Below, one piece after another: positions 45,604 through 58,500 of a stretch of DNA of 64,000 nt. Every line of letters starts with the position of its first letter. Position 1 is the first letter of the stretch. The stretch covers positions 1,044,658 through 1,108,657 of the forward strand of contig LODT01000035.1 in assembly GCA_001606155.1 (NCBI GenBank). Direction: 5' to 3'. The notes below the pieces were generated by a model that searched no databases, was not told the DNA's origin, and saw only the letters and a list, made by a program, of their open reading frames with translations. This stretch comes from Tieghemostelium lacteum. Lineage: Eukaryota; Evosea; Eumycetozoa; Dictyosteliales; Raperosteliaceae. Position numbers and translations under genes: made by a program.

Positions 45604-47800
45604 ATGTATAAAGCTTCCCACTATGGTTTCTATGAGGATGATGATGAAGAAGAGATGGAGATTGGTATGTAATAGATGATCACAATCAGTAAACTAAAGA
45701 AAGTAAATATTAATTTATAATGCTTCTTTATCAATAGATATGGTAAATAATTATCAAGTTGATAATATGAATAATGTTAATCAACAGACTCCATATGCTC
45801 CACCACCATTACAACCACAACAACAGAATCCATTTATTCAACAACAACAACAACAGCAACAACAAAAACCAGGATTTTTCTCTGGTCTTTTTGGTGGTAA
45901 ATCAGTACCACCTCCACCACCTCAACAACAATATCAACCATATCAACAACCACAACAACCATATCAACCACTTAAACCAACTGTAGTTAGTAAAACTAGA
46001 GTTAAGAAGGCCAATACAAATGTGTTGGTTACAGATTTGGGTTCAATTGCAAAGGAATCTACCATTGCTACTGGTGATCCAATATTTTGTAAACATTGTC
46101 AATCAGCATTCTCTAATATCAACCAATTTGAAGATATTAAATTAAAAGATGGACAGACTCAAAAGAATATTCCAACTGCAGGTGGTCTTCAAGGTAACAT
46201 TTGGAAATGTGAATTTTGTCTCACCGAAAATGAAGTATTTTTGGTTCCACAAGAGATTCCATCATCCAATATTGTAGATTATATTTTAGAACAAGCTCCA
46301 ATGGGTCAGACAACAAATAACAATAACAATGACACCAAAACTGTTGAAAAGTCTAAAGATGAGAGTATGGTATTGTTTTGTATTGATACCTCTGGTTCCA
46401 TGGAATGTACACATCAAGTACCACCAGGTTTCAAAAAACCATCTAAACAGATGAAACCAAATCAATTTGATCACTATCAACAACCAAATGTCTTTGGAGG
46501 ATACCATCAGTTACCTAAACCACAAAGTGTCAGTAACTATATTACTCGTTTGGAGTGTGTTCAAATTGGTATTCAATCACAATTAGACGACATGGAGACC
46601 AACCACCCCAACAGAAAAGTTGGTGTTGTATCATTTAGTGAAGATGTTACTGTTCAAGGACAAGGTGATAGAGAGAACACTAAAATCACTGGTGCTGACT
46701 TGAACAGCATAGCTGCCCTTTTAGAAAAGGGTACTGGATATGAAATTGACCAACCTATTGTAAAGACAAAAACATCCATTATGGAGAAAGTATATGCCAT
46801 GTCTGGTTCTGGTAGTACTGCATTGGGACCTGCTATAACAACTTGTATTGCTATAGCTTCCAAACAACCAGGTTCAAAGATTGTATTGTGTACTGATGGT
46901 GCTGCTAATAAGGGTTTGGGTAACTTGGATGACAAGAATGCAGAGGATTTCTACAATCAAATGGGTACTATTGCAGCAAAGAATGGTACTGCAATTTCAG
47001 TATTGACAATCAAAGGTACTGATTGTCGTATTGAGTACCTTGGTAAACTTGCTGAAGCCACTGGTGGTGAGGTCAATATTGTTGATCCTTTGAAATTAGA
47101 TTCTGATTTCAAAGAAGTTTTAGCATTACCAGTTGTAGCCACTAATGTTACCATTAAGTTGGTATTACATCAAGGCCTCTATGTCAGTGACAATGGTCAG
47201 ATTTCCAATAGTTCAAAGATTGAAAAAAGCATTGGTTCATGTCATGCTGAAACTAGTTACAGTTTTGAATATGGTATCAAGAAGGGTAACAAATTGGATA
47301 AAGAATTAAAGAGTCTTCCATTCCAATTACAGATTTATTACACAACCCTCACTGGACAGAAATGTGTTCGTATCATTACCAACACTCAAGAGATTACAAC
47401 CAACAGAGATGAAGCTGAAGACAGTGCTGATTTGGAAGTTCTCGGTCAAAATCTAGTTCAAGCATCCAGTAACATTGCTGCCACTGGTGACTATGTCCAA
47501 TCCAGAGCTAAGACTGTCCAAAATGCCAATATTCTAGAGAAGATTGCATACAAGAAAGCTCAAAAACCAACACCTGTCAACATGCAACCACAACAACAGC
47601 AACAAATTGACTCAGCTAAAGTTTGGCTTTCTCAAGCTCAAAAATTAGAAAATACCCTTACCACTGAATTACAAAAAGAGCACAGTAAAGGTCAAACCAA
47701 TAACAGCTTTAAAAATAGAAAATCTGATCGTTCAGATGAAACTAGTAATGTACTTTATAACTTTAAGAGTATGAATTCTTCAAAAGCTAAAAAGTTCTAA
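45604..47800 (+). CDS. vWA-domain protein with Sec23/Sec24-like zinc finger
   Basis: Exons 45604-45664 and 45738-47800 with a 73-nt GTATGT..TAG intron; about 707 residues. The acidic start (GFYEDDDEEEMEI) is followed by Gln/Pro-rich low complexity to about residue 100. A zinc-ribbon follows (CKHC...CEFC, about 120-170). A von Willebrand A domain starts with a complete MIDAS (FCIDTSGSM), then SGSGSTALGPA and LCTDGAANKG. The order zinc finger then vWA resembles the Sec23/Sec24 core, and the following beta-rich and helical parts fit the same plan. This family is separate from true COPII subunits, so coat function is not implied. Function unknown. Confidence 0.82.
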
Positions 47801-47941
47801 AACAATAAACCCACTTTTAAATATCTCTTTTGTAAATTAGTTTAAATAATATCTATTTGAATAACTCAACTTTTATAAAGCATTTTTCATAATTTTGGAA
47901 TGGTAAAAAGAGTTCTTTTTTAATTTTTAAATTGATTGAGC

Positions 47942-49708
47942 ATGATGGACAATCAAGACATTTCAGTAGTTGAAGAATTATACTTTAAAGTTTTTAGAAA
48001 TAAGTATTTATGGAGAGTTATTTATGGATACATAAAGAGATTAAATTCAATATCTTATACCTATGAAGAATTACCAGTTGATTATATGGTGAAATATGGT
48101 AGATTTGATTTGATCCAAGAAAGATGGTTGAGGAATTGGGTCACTTTGGATTTTGACTATCAAAATCTACAATCATTTCTATGCAAAAATAGTGATTTTG
48201 AATTATTCTTAATGGTCAATGAAAGATACAATGGCTTCATTTTGGAATCACTACCAACATATGGAAATCAAATGTTAAATGTATTAAAAGATTATAGATA
48301 TAAACAATATATCACTATAACTCATTCATTGGAGAGTATTGAACTTATTTGGTCATGGAAACAATTGAAATTTATTGAGAGTGAACACACAATACCAAAC
48401 CAATGTTATATGGATATGTTCGATAATCTATGCACTAAAGTTCATGAAGTGTGTCAGTCTGATGAAAGAGAGTTTATAGCATTTTTTAAGAAGATAGTAA
48501 CAGAGGTGACAAAAAGGATACCAAATATAACTTATCAATTTCAAGTAAAAATTGTAAATTTTATAGTCAGATATGGAAATTTGAAGGATCTTCAAGAGAT
48601 TGTAGGTCGTCAACCTGATATTAAAATATTCCAATCTATAAAGATTAGAGAAACTATGAAAGAAAATCAATTGGAGATTATGAAGTGGATATGTCAATTG
48701 ATTAAGGTTCCAAAGAATAATGCTTTTGATATTTGGTTTAGTGATTTGGTGAGCTATCCTAATGAAGAGGCTCTACTGTTTTATGCTAAGTTTTTTTATG
48801 ATGGTAATATAGCTTTAATACCTAAAATTTCGAAATTAGATCAACCACTGTCCAAGCAAATGGTGGAGTTTATAGCGAGTATTGATAGGAAACAGTGCCC
48901 TATGTTGTCAATTAAATCTGTTCTAGTATCTGGAGTTACTTTGGAGACTATCAAGATATTAGGTGACAGAGACCAACTGTATCTACATGAAAGTCATGAC
49001 TTGGTATACTGCTGCGATAGAAATATTTTGACATATCTGTTGTCTAAAGGCTTCAAATACACTCAATCTAAATTAACTATGACAAAACTCGAACAGGGCA
49101 TTCCATTCTTTCAAGGTGATGTAGAGATGTTAAAATTAATGCACTTTTTTGAATGTAGTTTTGGACTTTATTCATTAATGGTTTCACTAAGGAATGGGTA
49201 TCTACAAGCTTCTAAATATATCCTACCAGGCATCTGTACCCATTTCTATATAAAAGAGCTTGTAGATGCCGCACTGTTAAGTGACAGTTTTGAAACTCAT
49301 AAATTTATAATGGAAGCTCATAAAGATGGTGTGGATATTGGAATAAGTTGTTTAGTTCAACTGGTTACCAAAGGTAGATTCCAAACTATTGAGTACCTAC
49401 TCTCCAAGGACTTTGTAGGTTTTAATAAGCAATTTACTATAGACCAAACAGTTTTAGTATCACTACCAAAACTAAAAAAATTAGTTGACTTAATGCATAA
49501 ATTTGGTAATCCTACAATGTCTACATTCTACAATTCAGTTAGATATACTGGAGATGTCTCATTAGTTGCACTTTTGTACAATATGGAATTACCAGTACCC
49601 AGTGACCAAATCACTGATAAGTTAATCTATTTTGATTTCATATCAGTTCTTTTCGCCAAGATTGTTTCTAAACGTGTAAAAGATGAGATATTCAGTGCAC
49701 TAGTCTGA
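47942..49708 (+). CDS. Dictyostelid ankyrin-like family protein
   Basis: Intronless, 588 residues from the ATG at 47,942. It begins VEELYFKVFRNKYLWRVIYGYIKRL, the same type of start as the gene at 11,019-13,214, followed by ankyrin-like helical pairs (HDLVYCCDRNILTYLLSKGFKY, GRFQTIEYLLSKDFVGF). It stops at a TGA at 49,706. The same frame then stays open for 96 more codons (separate entry). No catalytic motifs. Confidence 0.75.
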   Translation: MMDNQDISVVEELYFKVFRNKYLWRVIYGYIKRLNSISYTYEELPVDYMVKYGRFDLIQERWLRNWVTLDFDYQNLQSFLCKNSDFELFLMVNERYNGFILESLPTYGNQMLNVLKDYRYKQYITITHSLESIELIWSWKQLKFIESEHTIPNQCYMDMFDNLCTKVHEVCQSDEREFIAFFKKIVTEVTKRIPNITYQFQVKIVNFIVRYGNLKDLQEIVGRQPDIKIFQSIKIRETMKENQLEIMKWICQLIKVPKNNAFDIWFSDLVSYPNEEALLFYAKFFYDGNIALIPKISKLDQPLSKQMVEFIASIDRKQCPMLSIKSVLVSGVTLETIKILGDRDQLYLHESHDLVYCCDRNILTYLLSKGFKYTQSKLTMTKLEQGIPFFQGDVEMLKLMHFFECSFGLYSLMVSLRNGYLQASKYILPGICTHFYIKELVDAALLSDSFETHKFIMEAHKDGVDIGISCLVQLVTKGRFQTIEYLLSKDFVGFNKQFTIDQTVLVSLPKLKKLVDLMHKFGNPTMSTFYNSVRYTGDVSLVALLYNMELPVPSDQITDKLIYFDFISVLFAKIVSKRVKDEIFSALV

Positions 49709-49999
49709 AAAGAACTTCAATCTAAAGACCGATCAATGCCCTGTATTTCTATATTTCAAAAAATGGATTACAATTGTGATTTTGAAAATATTCCATTAAA
49801 TATCAAAAGCTCTATGGGATCTATAGATATTATCAGACAAGTTAATAAGAAAATTATGAGTTGTCAACCAAACATTCAAGCATATCTATTCAAACAAAAT
49901 TTTTATTTAGTTATGCCAAATACCAAAATCCAAACTGATTCATTAAGTTTTAAAAATGTACCAAAAATTGATAAAACTCATATTTTAAATCGTAAATAG
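49709..49999 (+). other. In-frame open tail after the stop of the ankyrin-like gene
   Basis: Directly after the TGA at 49,706-49,708 the same reading frame continues without a stop to 49,999 (starting KELQSKDRSMPCISIF and ending HILNRK). Composition remains coding-like. It could be the former C-terminus of the upstream gene cut off by a stop, a stop-readthrough extension, or a separate 87-residue gene starting at 49,736. I do not recognise the sequence. Confidence 0.35.
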
Positions 50000-50168
50000 T
50001 ATACTTTAGTAATAAAATGAATATTTCATTAACATTCTTTGTAATTTACCAAATTGGAAGTTGAAGACACAACAAAAAAAAACCGAAACTAATTGTTCAT
50101 ACAAAAATTTTTACTTATTTTTTTTTTTTTTTTTTTTTGTTAAATTCTTTTATTTGAGAAGATAGATA

Positions 50169-51935
50169 ATGTCATTTTCATTAGAATTACCATCAGTTAA
50201 GTCAAATCAAGATGGTTGGGGTCCTATAGGTAAATTAGAGAAATTTAATGATATCCCCTATGCACCATTTTCAAAAGGTGACAAAATTGGAAAATGTTCA
50301 GATTGGAATTCAAGTGCTAGAAGTTATGGTAATGATCTAATATTAAACAGATGGATATATTTAATGATACACCCTTTATAGATTTATAAAGGATGATATG
50401 AATATTCAGAAATTATTACAGAGGATTTTAGTTATATTAATTTTTAAAAAACTTTACAATATTATTGTAATATATTTATATATTTAGCTACTAAAAATTA
50501 TGGTGCCAATGCATTTAATCCATTTACATTTAAATTAGAAGAAGGAGAGGATAACTTCCAAATGGTTGATTATGTTAGATTCTCTGCTAAGATTAAGAAT
50601 AAGAATAGAAATTATCAAAGACAATATTTCCAACAAAACAAAAGAAATTATTCAAATCAACAAGGAGGACAAGGACAAGGAAGTGGTAGAGGTGGAAGAG
50701 GTGGAAGAGGTGGACAAAGAGGTTACAATGCAGGATATAGAAATTGGAATGACAGAAGACAACGTAATAGAGAATCATCCATTGAAGTGGATTCCAATTG
50801 GGAACTCAAAGGGGAATTCGATTTGGGTACATTTAAACAAATTCAAGTTGATGATCTTCCAGATCAAGAGACTATTGGTACCTTTGGTCAAGTTAGATAC
50901 TATAACAGACAATACGACAAGATCATTTCCAAAGACGAAAAGAAACTTGTCAAATCAGATAAAATCTTCCCATCCATTCCAACAACTGACGATAAAGTCA
51001 TTCGTAAAGAGTATACACACGGTAATGTCTATGCTACCGACAACATTTTAGCTACTTTAATGACTGCACACCGTTCCATCTACTCGTGGGATATCGTCGT
51101 TCAAAAAGTTGGTGGAAAACTATTTTTTGAATTGAGACCAGGTGTCACTGAATATCTGACTGTAAATGAACATTTAAATGTCCACCAAGATGACAAAGAC
51201 CCAATTAACTCTATTCCAGCCTTGTCACTTGAGGCTACAACCATTAACCAAAACTACTGGCAACAAGTAGTTCAAAGTGATCAGGAAGCATACCAACTAG
51301 AGAACCCAATGCCCGAGTACGAAGACTATGACAACACTGTAACCATGGGTTACAAATACAAGAAATGGGATCTTGGTGATGATATTGTCGTCCTTTCTCG
51401 TTCTGAATTGGACGCTGTTGTAGAAGACAAAAACAAAGAAATCAAATTTGTCTCTGTCAAGGCTGTAAATGAACATGAATCCTACAGATACGGTATCGAT
51501 TTCAGAAAGAAGATTGATTCTCAACGTGCTGCCATCTTGGCAACTGAAATGAAAAACAATAGCACCAAATTCGCAAAATGGGGTATTCAAGCAACTTTGG
51601 CTGGTTGTGATCTCATTAATTTGGGTTTTGTCTGCAGAGATTCTATTCGTGACAATGTAAATCACATTGTTTTGGCAACTGAGTTCTATCCAGTATCTGA
51701 TATCATGAAACAGAATGCCATAGATATGAGAAATGCTTGGGGTGTCTTAAAGACTATCATTCAACACTGTATGAAACTCAGCAATGGAAAATACCTGTTG
51801 CATAGAGATCCAAATAGAAATGTTGTTAATTTATATTCTGTACCTGAAAATGCTTTTGATCAAGAAGACGAAGAAATTCAAGAAGAAGAAGATGATAATC
51901 AAGATAAAGGTTGGGTTGATGAATCAAGAGAATAA
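50169..51935 (+). CDS. eif3d: Translation initiation factor eIF3 subunit D
   Basis: Exons 50169-50328 and 50488-51935, with a 159-nt GTAATG..TTTAG intron in matching phase; about 535 residues. The N-terminal eIF3d signature is split by the intron (NQDGWGPIGKLEKFNDIPYAPFSKGDKIGKCSDWNS in pieces), followed by an Arg/Gly/Gln-rich stretch (GRGGRGGRGGQRG) near 110-125 usual for the family. The cap-binding core includes NWELKGEFDLGTFKQ, YDKIISKDEKKL, ATDNILATLMTAHRSIYSWDIV and HCMKLSNGKYLLHRDPNR. The tail is acidic. eIF3d is part of the 43S preinitiation complex and can bind the mRNA cap (family knowledge). Strong codon bias suggests high expression. Confidence 0.95.
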
Positions 51936-52093
51936 AAAAAAAAATCATCCAACTTTTCTCATTACTTCAAACTCAACACCACCAATTTAAAATAAAATAA
52001 AACTAAAAGTTCATTGAACCCTATGAATGCTCATATAAAATATCTTTGATTGTTGAATTTTTCATTTTTTGCGTCATTTTACCACAAAACCCA

Positions 52094-53989
52094 ATGACAG
52101 ATTCAGAAGACTCGGGAATTTATTATGATTTTTCATGTGGAATTTCATTTCAATCTTCATGTTTTAATGATAGTAAAATTATTAATATCATTGAAAGTGT
52201 TGAAGATAATCAATTTGAATTCCTAGTTGTACCATTATCAAGAGATAAAGTAGAAAATGATAAGAAGAAGAATAATCAATTTAGACCTATATTAGTAGAT
52301 ACAGAATTGAGTTCAAGTTATTTGAAATCTGTTATTGTTGGTAAAGTTTCAAAGAGTATTGCACAAGGTTTAGATTCAGTAGATGTAGATCTTAGAAAAT
52401 CACTAGAGAAACTGTATCATCAAGAGATTAACTATACATCACATTTATCATTATCAGCTGTAATTCTACCAACACCTATATCTACAGTAGGATCAGTAAA
52501 CTACTCTAGAAAAGTTTATCAAAGTTTGACATCGAATAATTTTCTAAAATTGTGGTTAAAATTTAAAATTGATTCAGAGAATATAGCTGAACAATGGTCA
52601 CTGTGGAATAACTTTAGAACAAGGGTAAACCAACACCAAAGACTATTTCCAGTTGTACAATTGGAAAAGTGGACTAAACCCATAGCGGAAGAATGCCTGC
52701 TACAATGGTTTGGTGAACCTTTAAAAGCAGTATTATTACCTAAAAGTATATTCCTAATGAACCAACAAGGTTTCCCAGCACTCAGTAAAGCTCATCAAAA
52801 ATTCCTAAAACAGAGTTTCCACTATAATTTACAATATATAATCACTGGATGTCAGAGTAATAATGCAAAAGAATTGAAACCTTATTATGACTACCTGAGA
52901 TTTCTTCATCAGAATCAAGATCCAATCACAGAATCTGATAGATTTGAACAATCATATCTCGATTATCTTCAGTCTCCTTTACAACCACTTCAAGATAACC
53001 TACAATCTCAGACCTATGAGGTATTTGAATTGGATCCTGTAAAATATACTAATTATCAAAAAGCAACTTATCTAGCTATTCTAGATCTAATTAATGAACG
53101 TAGACTTAAAGATTCCCTAGTGATTATGGTAGTTGGTGCTGGTAGAGGTCCTTTAATTCAATGTACAATCAATGCCATAAATCGTGTGGATTCTAAACTT
53201 TTGGAAGGTTTAAAAGTTAAAATATACGGTGTGGAAAAGAATCCAAATGCCATACATACTCTAATGTCTAAAAAAGAGACTTTAGAGGACTGGAAACTAT
53301 TGGATATTGATATTGTCGATAGTGATATGAGAGACTTTAACCCAGACCATACCGCTGATATTTTAGTCTCCGAATTACTAGGTTCATTTGGTGACAATGA
53401 ACTTAGTCCAGAGTGTTTAGATGGTGCTCAAAAGTACCTAAACTCACAACATGGTATCAGTATACCTACATGGTACACTAGCTATCTCTCACCCGTTCAG
53501 TCCCAGACATTGTATCAAAATGTCAGTAACTATGTTGAATCTCAATCTCGACTTGATAAAGCTTATGAAACAGGTTATGTTGTAAAACCACATCTCTATC
53601 ATGTATTGTCACCTAGTCAGGCACTATTTACATTCCATCACCCAAATAGAGAAACCCCAATTGACAATAGCAGATTTGGTACATTGAATTTCCCAATCAG
53701 CCAGAATTCACTATTACACGGATTTTTAGGGTACTTTGATTGTTGTCTATATAAAGATGTACATATATCCACGAATCCAAAGAACTTCAGTACTGGTATG
53801 TTTAGTTGGTTCCCTATATTTTTCCCAATTAAGCAAAGTGTTCAATTGAATTCCAACTCTTCTGTAACTTGTCATTTCTGGAGATGTGTTTCCAAGAGTA
53901 AAGTTTGGTACGAATGGACAATTTCATCTCCAATATCTATAGAAATTCATAATATTCAAGGTGAAAAATCATCAATAGGTCTAATTTAA
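52094..53989 (+). CDS. prmt5: Protein arginine methyltransferase 5 (type II)
   Basis: Intronless, 631 residues from the ATG at 52,094 (an upstream in-frame TTG is ignored). The N-terminal TIM-barrel region is divergent. The methyltransferase core begins with QSQTYEVFELDPVKYTNYQ, which contains the Phe that favours symmetric dimethylation, then the SAM-binding loop VVGAGRGPLI. The double-E loop is SELLGSFGDNELSPE with both glutamates kept. The beta-barrel and dimerisation region follow (FPIFFPIKQSVQL). The enzyme makes symmetric dimethylarginine on Sm proteins, histones and others (family knowledge). Confidence 0.96.
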   Translation: MTDSEDSGIYYDFSCGISFQSSCFNDSKIINIIESVEDNQFEFLVVPLSRDKVENDKKKNNQFRPILVDTELSSSYLKSVIVGKVSKSIAQGLDSVDVDLRKSLEKLYHQEINYTSHLSLSAVILPTPISTVGSVNYSRKVYQSLTSNNFLKLWLKFKIDSENIAEQWSLWNNFRTRVNQHQRLFPVVQLEKWTKPIAEECLLQWFGEPLKAVLLPKSIFLMNQQGFPALSKAHQKFLKQSFHYNLQYIITGCQSNNAKELKPYYDYLRFLHQNQDPITESDRFEQSYLDYLQSPLQPLQDNLQSQTYEVFELDPVKYTNYQKATYLAILDLINERRLKDSLVIMVVGAGRGPLIQCTINAINRVDSKLLEGLKVKIYGVEKNPNAIHTLMSKKETLEDWKLLDIDIVDSDMRDFNPDHTADILVSELLGSFGDNELSPECLDGAQKYLNSQHGISIPTWYTSYLSPVQSQTLYQNVSNYVESQSRLDKAYETGYVVKPHLYHVLSPSQALFTFHHPNRETPIDNSRFGTLNFPISQNSLLHGFLGYFDCCLYKDVHISTNPKNFSTGMFSWFPIFFPIKQSVQLNSNSSVTCHFWRCVSKSKVWYEWTISSPISIEIHNIQGEKSSIGLI

Positions 53990-54165
53990 TTTGGAAATAA
54001 ATAATTTATTTCTACAATAATTATTACCAAAAATGGTATAATATATTTTTGAATTTTTAAAATCTATTTACAAGTTGTATTTGCCAAAACCTAATGTAAC
54101 TTTCTATAAAATAACACTGGAATCTATATATCGGTTGAAGATGACAAAGGCTTCAGGTCTTCTAG

Positions 54166-55142
54166 TCATATGGAATTACTGTTATCACCATCAATATCAC
54201 TGTGATTTATTGGTTGTTTCTCACTTGATATGCTATTGTTGTCTTCAAGGTGTGGGTGAGTACTGGACTCTGTAAGATTTTGATAATTGTTACGTTCTCT
54301 ATATAGAATGTAATGTTGAATCATAAATAAAATATCAAATGCTATACTAAATAGTGATAATCCAAATTTAACTGGATCACCTATAAAAACTTTATAATTA
54401 TCTATATATATTAATGGATTGGAGTATTAGTAGGTGAATGGTACTTTAATTCAATTTCTACTATACCTACGAGACTCAACGGCGTCCAATAGTAATTGTA
54501 ATAGTGATAAAATACCACCAGAGAAATCTAATAAAACATTACCAATGGACCAACCTACAGTTGATTTTCTTTTGAAATTAATATACGCCTGCGGAACATA
54601 TTTTATAAAGGTTATAAATAATTTGACATAACTCAGCCAGTAGATAACAAATAACCATGTAATTGTACCTCCTGCTCCTAAACCAACTATAATAAACAAT
54701 GATGCCCATATACCAATTCCAATAATTATACCCACCATGGAGTTCTTTTGATCTCCTCTCTCGTATATAAAACATTGTGCAATCGTTACAACTGTTATTA
54801 TAAATCCATGAATTGCAAATGCTCTGAATTTTGGTATTAGATTAGTTGTTTTAATATGATAATTATCTTTTAATATGATATTTACATGTCATTTGGTTGA
54901 ACTGGTATTGGTGGACCATATTTGATTAAATATTGTTGTTTTACTATTGGGTCCCAAAATAAAACAGAATTGAATATTGAGTAACATATATATCCAGTTA
55001 CATTAAAATATAGAAAGTCAAATGATAAACCAACAACACTCTTTCTTTGGTAATTTAATATAACTTGAGGATAGAATGAAAGTGACCAACATGCAAAATA
55101 TAACCAACCAATAATACTAGAGGTAATAGCTATTGCTGTCAT
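54166..55142 (-). CDS. ctns: Cystinosin, lysosomal cystine/proton transporter
   Basis: Three exons by my reading: 55142-54886, 54823-54471 and 54401-54166, with introns GTAAAT..TCAG (62 nt) and GTAGGT..ATAG (69 nt). The joins PND|IAFAIHGF and [15 protein letters not shown] align with animal cystinosins, which supports them; 281 residues. It has two PQ-loops: [22 protein letters not shown] and [30 protein letters not shown] (written in part). There are seven membrane segments. The N-terminal glycosylated luminal domain of mammalian cystinosin is absent, as is usual in amoebae. The tail after YRER is acidic and hydrophilic. Exports cystine from lysosomes with protons (family knowledge). Confidence 0.93.
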
Positions 55143-55508
55143 TACTTCTTTTTAGATTTTATTGGTTAGCTAAATATTCTTTTTAAGAAGTCAATTGATC
55201 TTTCTTGATATTAATTGTGCTTTTAGTGTAAAAAAAATCATAAAATTCTCTTTTTGTCAAATCCTGGGTAAATTACATTTAGAAAAAAAAAATTAAAATT
55301 TAATTTGTATCTAGCACATATACAAATTCTAATATATTAATTATATAAATAGTTGTGAACATAGGGTTTCATTTAAGATGAGTTCTATAAATATCTTAAA
55401 AATTTCTATAAAAATATTCATAGAAATTAAATGATTTTTTTTTTTTAATTAATTTTCATTTCACAAGATTTTGTTTTTATCCAAAAACACCAATTAATAT
55501 TATAGATC
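55143..55508. other. Divergent promoter region between ctns and E1 genes
   Basis: AT-rich 366-bp region with poly-A (about 55,279-55,289) and poly-T tracts (about 55,435-55,445) and TATA-like TATATAAATAG near 55,341. It should drive both flanking genes. No coding frame supported. Confidence 0.5.
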
Positions 55509-58500
55509 ATGGATGTGGATGTTAAGGATATAAGTTCATTTAGAGATTATACATTAGATGACTCACTATATAGCAGACAGAGATATGTTTTGGGAGATTT
55601 TGCAATGTCTAAACTCTCCAAATCCGATATTTTCTTGTCGGGGTTAGGTGGTATAGGTGTAGAGATATCAAAGAACCTAATTTTAGCTGGTATTAAATCT
55701 ATTACATTACACGATGATCAAGTAACCTCTGTTTTAGATCTTTCAACACAATTCTATTTACAAGAATCAGATATTGGTCAAAATAGAGCCACTGTTTCAT
55801 ACCCAAAACTCTCTGAACTAAACCCATATGTAAAAGTTAATCATTCTACTACACCTATATCCGATTTAATGTCAAATCTATCCTATTTATTACAATTTAA
55901 GGTAATTTTATTTGAAATTTATTAATTTCTTAATAATTATATTAATTTATATGAAATTGTAGTGTGTTATTATAACCGATGGTTTTAAAGGTAGAAAGAA
56001 CCAATTGGAATTAAATGAATTTTGTAGAGCTAATGGAATATATTTCCTTATGACTGATACAACAGGTTTGTTTGGTTGGGTATTTAATGATTTTGGTGAT
56101 AGTTTCAAAGTATTTGATAAGAATGGTGAAGATTGTAAAGAGGTATTTGTTAGTAATATTAGTCAATCTGTGGATACACCTATTGTAACTTGTATGGAGA
56201 GTAATATGCATGGATTGGAAGATGGTGATTATGTTCAATTTAAAGAGATTTTAGGAATGACTCAACTGAATAATACATCAAATCCAATTAAAGTTAAAGT
56301 TATCAACCCATATAGCTTCTCATTAGCCGATATTGATAGTAGTGTAATGGGAGCCTATCAAAGTGGCGGGATAGTTCAACAGATTAAAACACCAGTTGAA
56401 ATTAAGTTTAAGTCATTACAAGATTCCAATGGGAATCCTGAGTTTTTAGATTTTGATTTGACTAAAAACCCATCTTTGTTGCATCTGTTGAGATTGGCTA
56501 CAGAGGCTTTCAAGTCTCAACATGGTGGAGAACTACCTAAACCATTTAACCAAGCTGAAGGTGAAGAGCTACTAGAACTTGTAAAATCAATAAACAAAGC
56601 AAATACTAAAAACCAACTACCAGAGGACCAGTTGGATGAGAAATTGATTAGACACTGTGCATTTATAGCTAGAGGTAAGATATGTCCTCTTACTAGTGTT
56701 ATAGGTGGTTTTGCAGCTCAGGAAGTGTTGAAATCTATTACTGGTAAATTTACACCACTAAAACAGTGGCTATATATTGATGCCTTTGAATTGGTACCTT
56801 CTGGAGAATGCAATTCTCTAGACTACATTCCAAACCCCAATGGTGAGCTGCAATCCAAAAGATCATTTGCACAGGTTATGTGTGTGGGAAATGAAATTTG
56901 TAAGAAAATGGAAGATTCAAAAATATTTATGATAGGCTCTGGCGCTATTGGGTGTGAGATGTTAAAGAACTATGCATTGCTTGGTGTTGGGTCTGGTCAA
57001 CAGGGTATGGTTACCATTACTGATAATGATCTTATTGAAAAGTCAAATCTCAACAGACAATTCCTCTTTAGAAACTCTGATATAAATAGTGCAAAATCTC
57101 AAAGTGCTGCCAAAGCAGTTAGAGTAATGAACTCAAGTATCCATATCGATCCTAAGGAAATCAAAGTTGATCAACATTCAGAGACTACATTCAATAGTAA
57201 CTTTTACAATGCACAAGATGTCATTGTATCTGCACTTGATAATGTAGAAGCTAGGTTATATGTAGATAGTAAATGTGTACAGAATGCCAAACCTCTTCTA
57301 GAGTCTGGTACATTAGGTACTAAAGGTCATGTACAGGTTATTCTTCCACATCTCACTGAATCCTATTCCAGTCAAAAAGATCCAGATGAGAAACAAACTC
57401 CATTTTGTACATTGAAATCGTTCCCTACTAACATTGACCACTGTATCCAATGGTCTAGAGACAAGTTTGAAAAACTCTTTTCCATCAATCCTTTGGAATT
57501 GAATAAGTTCCTTGAGGATCAAGAGTACCTAAAGAAACTTGAAACCTCAGATAACTCAAACAAAATCTCAATCAGTAAAAGTATTTCAAAAATGATGGAC
57601 TCTTATCCAAAGTCTTTCAAAGACTGTGTAACTATTGCCAGAGTTAAATTTGAAAAACTCTTTAATTTTGCAATTAAGGAACTCTTAAAGGCTTACCCAC
57701 TGGATTTGAAGACTAAGGAAGGTACCCTCTTCTGGTCCTCCCCTAAAAGACCTCCAACAGCTCTAGTCTATGACAGCACTGATGCCAGTCACTTAGACTT
57801 TATTCAAGAGTACTCTAAACTCCTAGCAATCATATTCAACATCTCCGAAATCTCCACCATAACTCGTGACCAAATCAGAGAGTATTCTCAATCTGTTAAA
57901 GTTCCTGAATTCAAATCCAAAAACAAAACTATCATCTCTGATGAAAAAGCACAGAAACCCGTAGAAACATTCTCAATGGAACAATTTAAAGAGCTCCTAG
58001 ATAAACTCTCTAAACAGGTCACTCAATTCCACCTTGAAAATGTAAAAACACAACCCCTTCAAATTCAACAATTTGAAAAGGATGATGACAGCAACCATCA
58101 TATTGATTTCATTGCTTCTATTGCTAATCTTCGTGCTAAAATCTACTCCATTCAACAAGTTGACAGATTTAAGGTAAAATTGGTAGCAGGTAAAATCATT
58201 CCAGCAATCGCCACCACAACTAGTGTTGTATCAGGTCTTGTTGCTTTGGAACTCGTTAAGATTCTTTCAGGTAGATTCCAAAAGACTCTGACACCTTATA
58301 AAAACGCTTATTTGAATCTTGCAATTCCATACTTTGGATGCTCTGAACCTGGTGAGGCTCCTAAACATAAAGTTACAACTACCTTTTCTTACACACTTTG
58401 GGATAAATGGGAGATTACTGATCAACCTCAAATCACCATTGAACAATTTTGTCAATATTTTATGGATAAATATCAACTAAAGGTCTCTGGTATCTACCAA

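Noticed and set aside
54824-54885. A 19-nt intron or frameshift in the cystinosin gene
   Set aside because: A 62-nt GTAAAT..TCAG intron gives the conserved PND-x-x-FAIHG join, so no odd mini-intron is needed.
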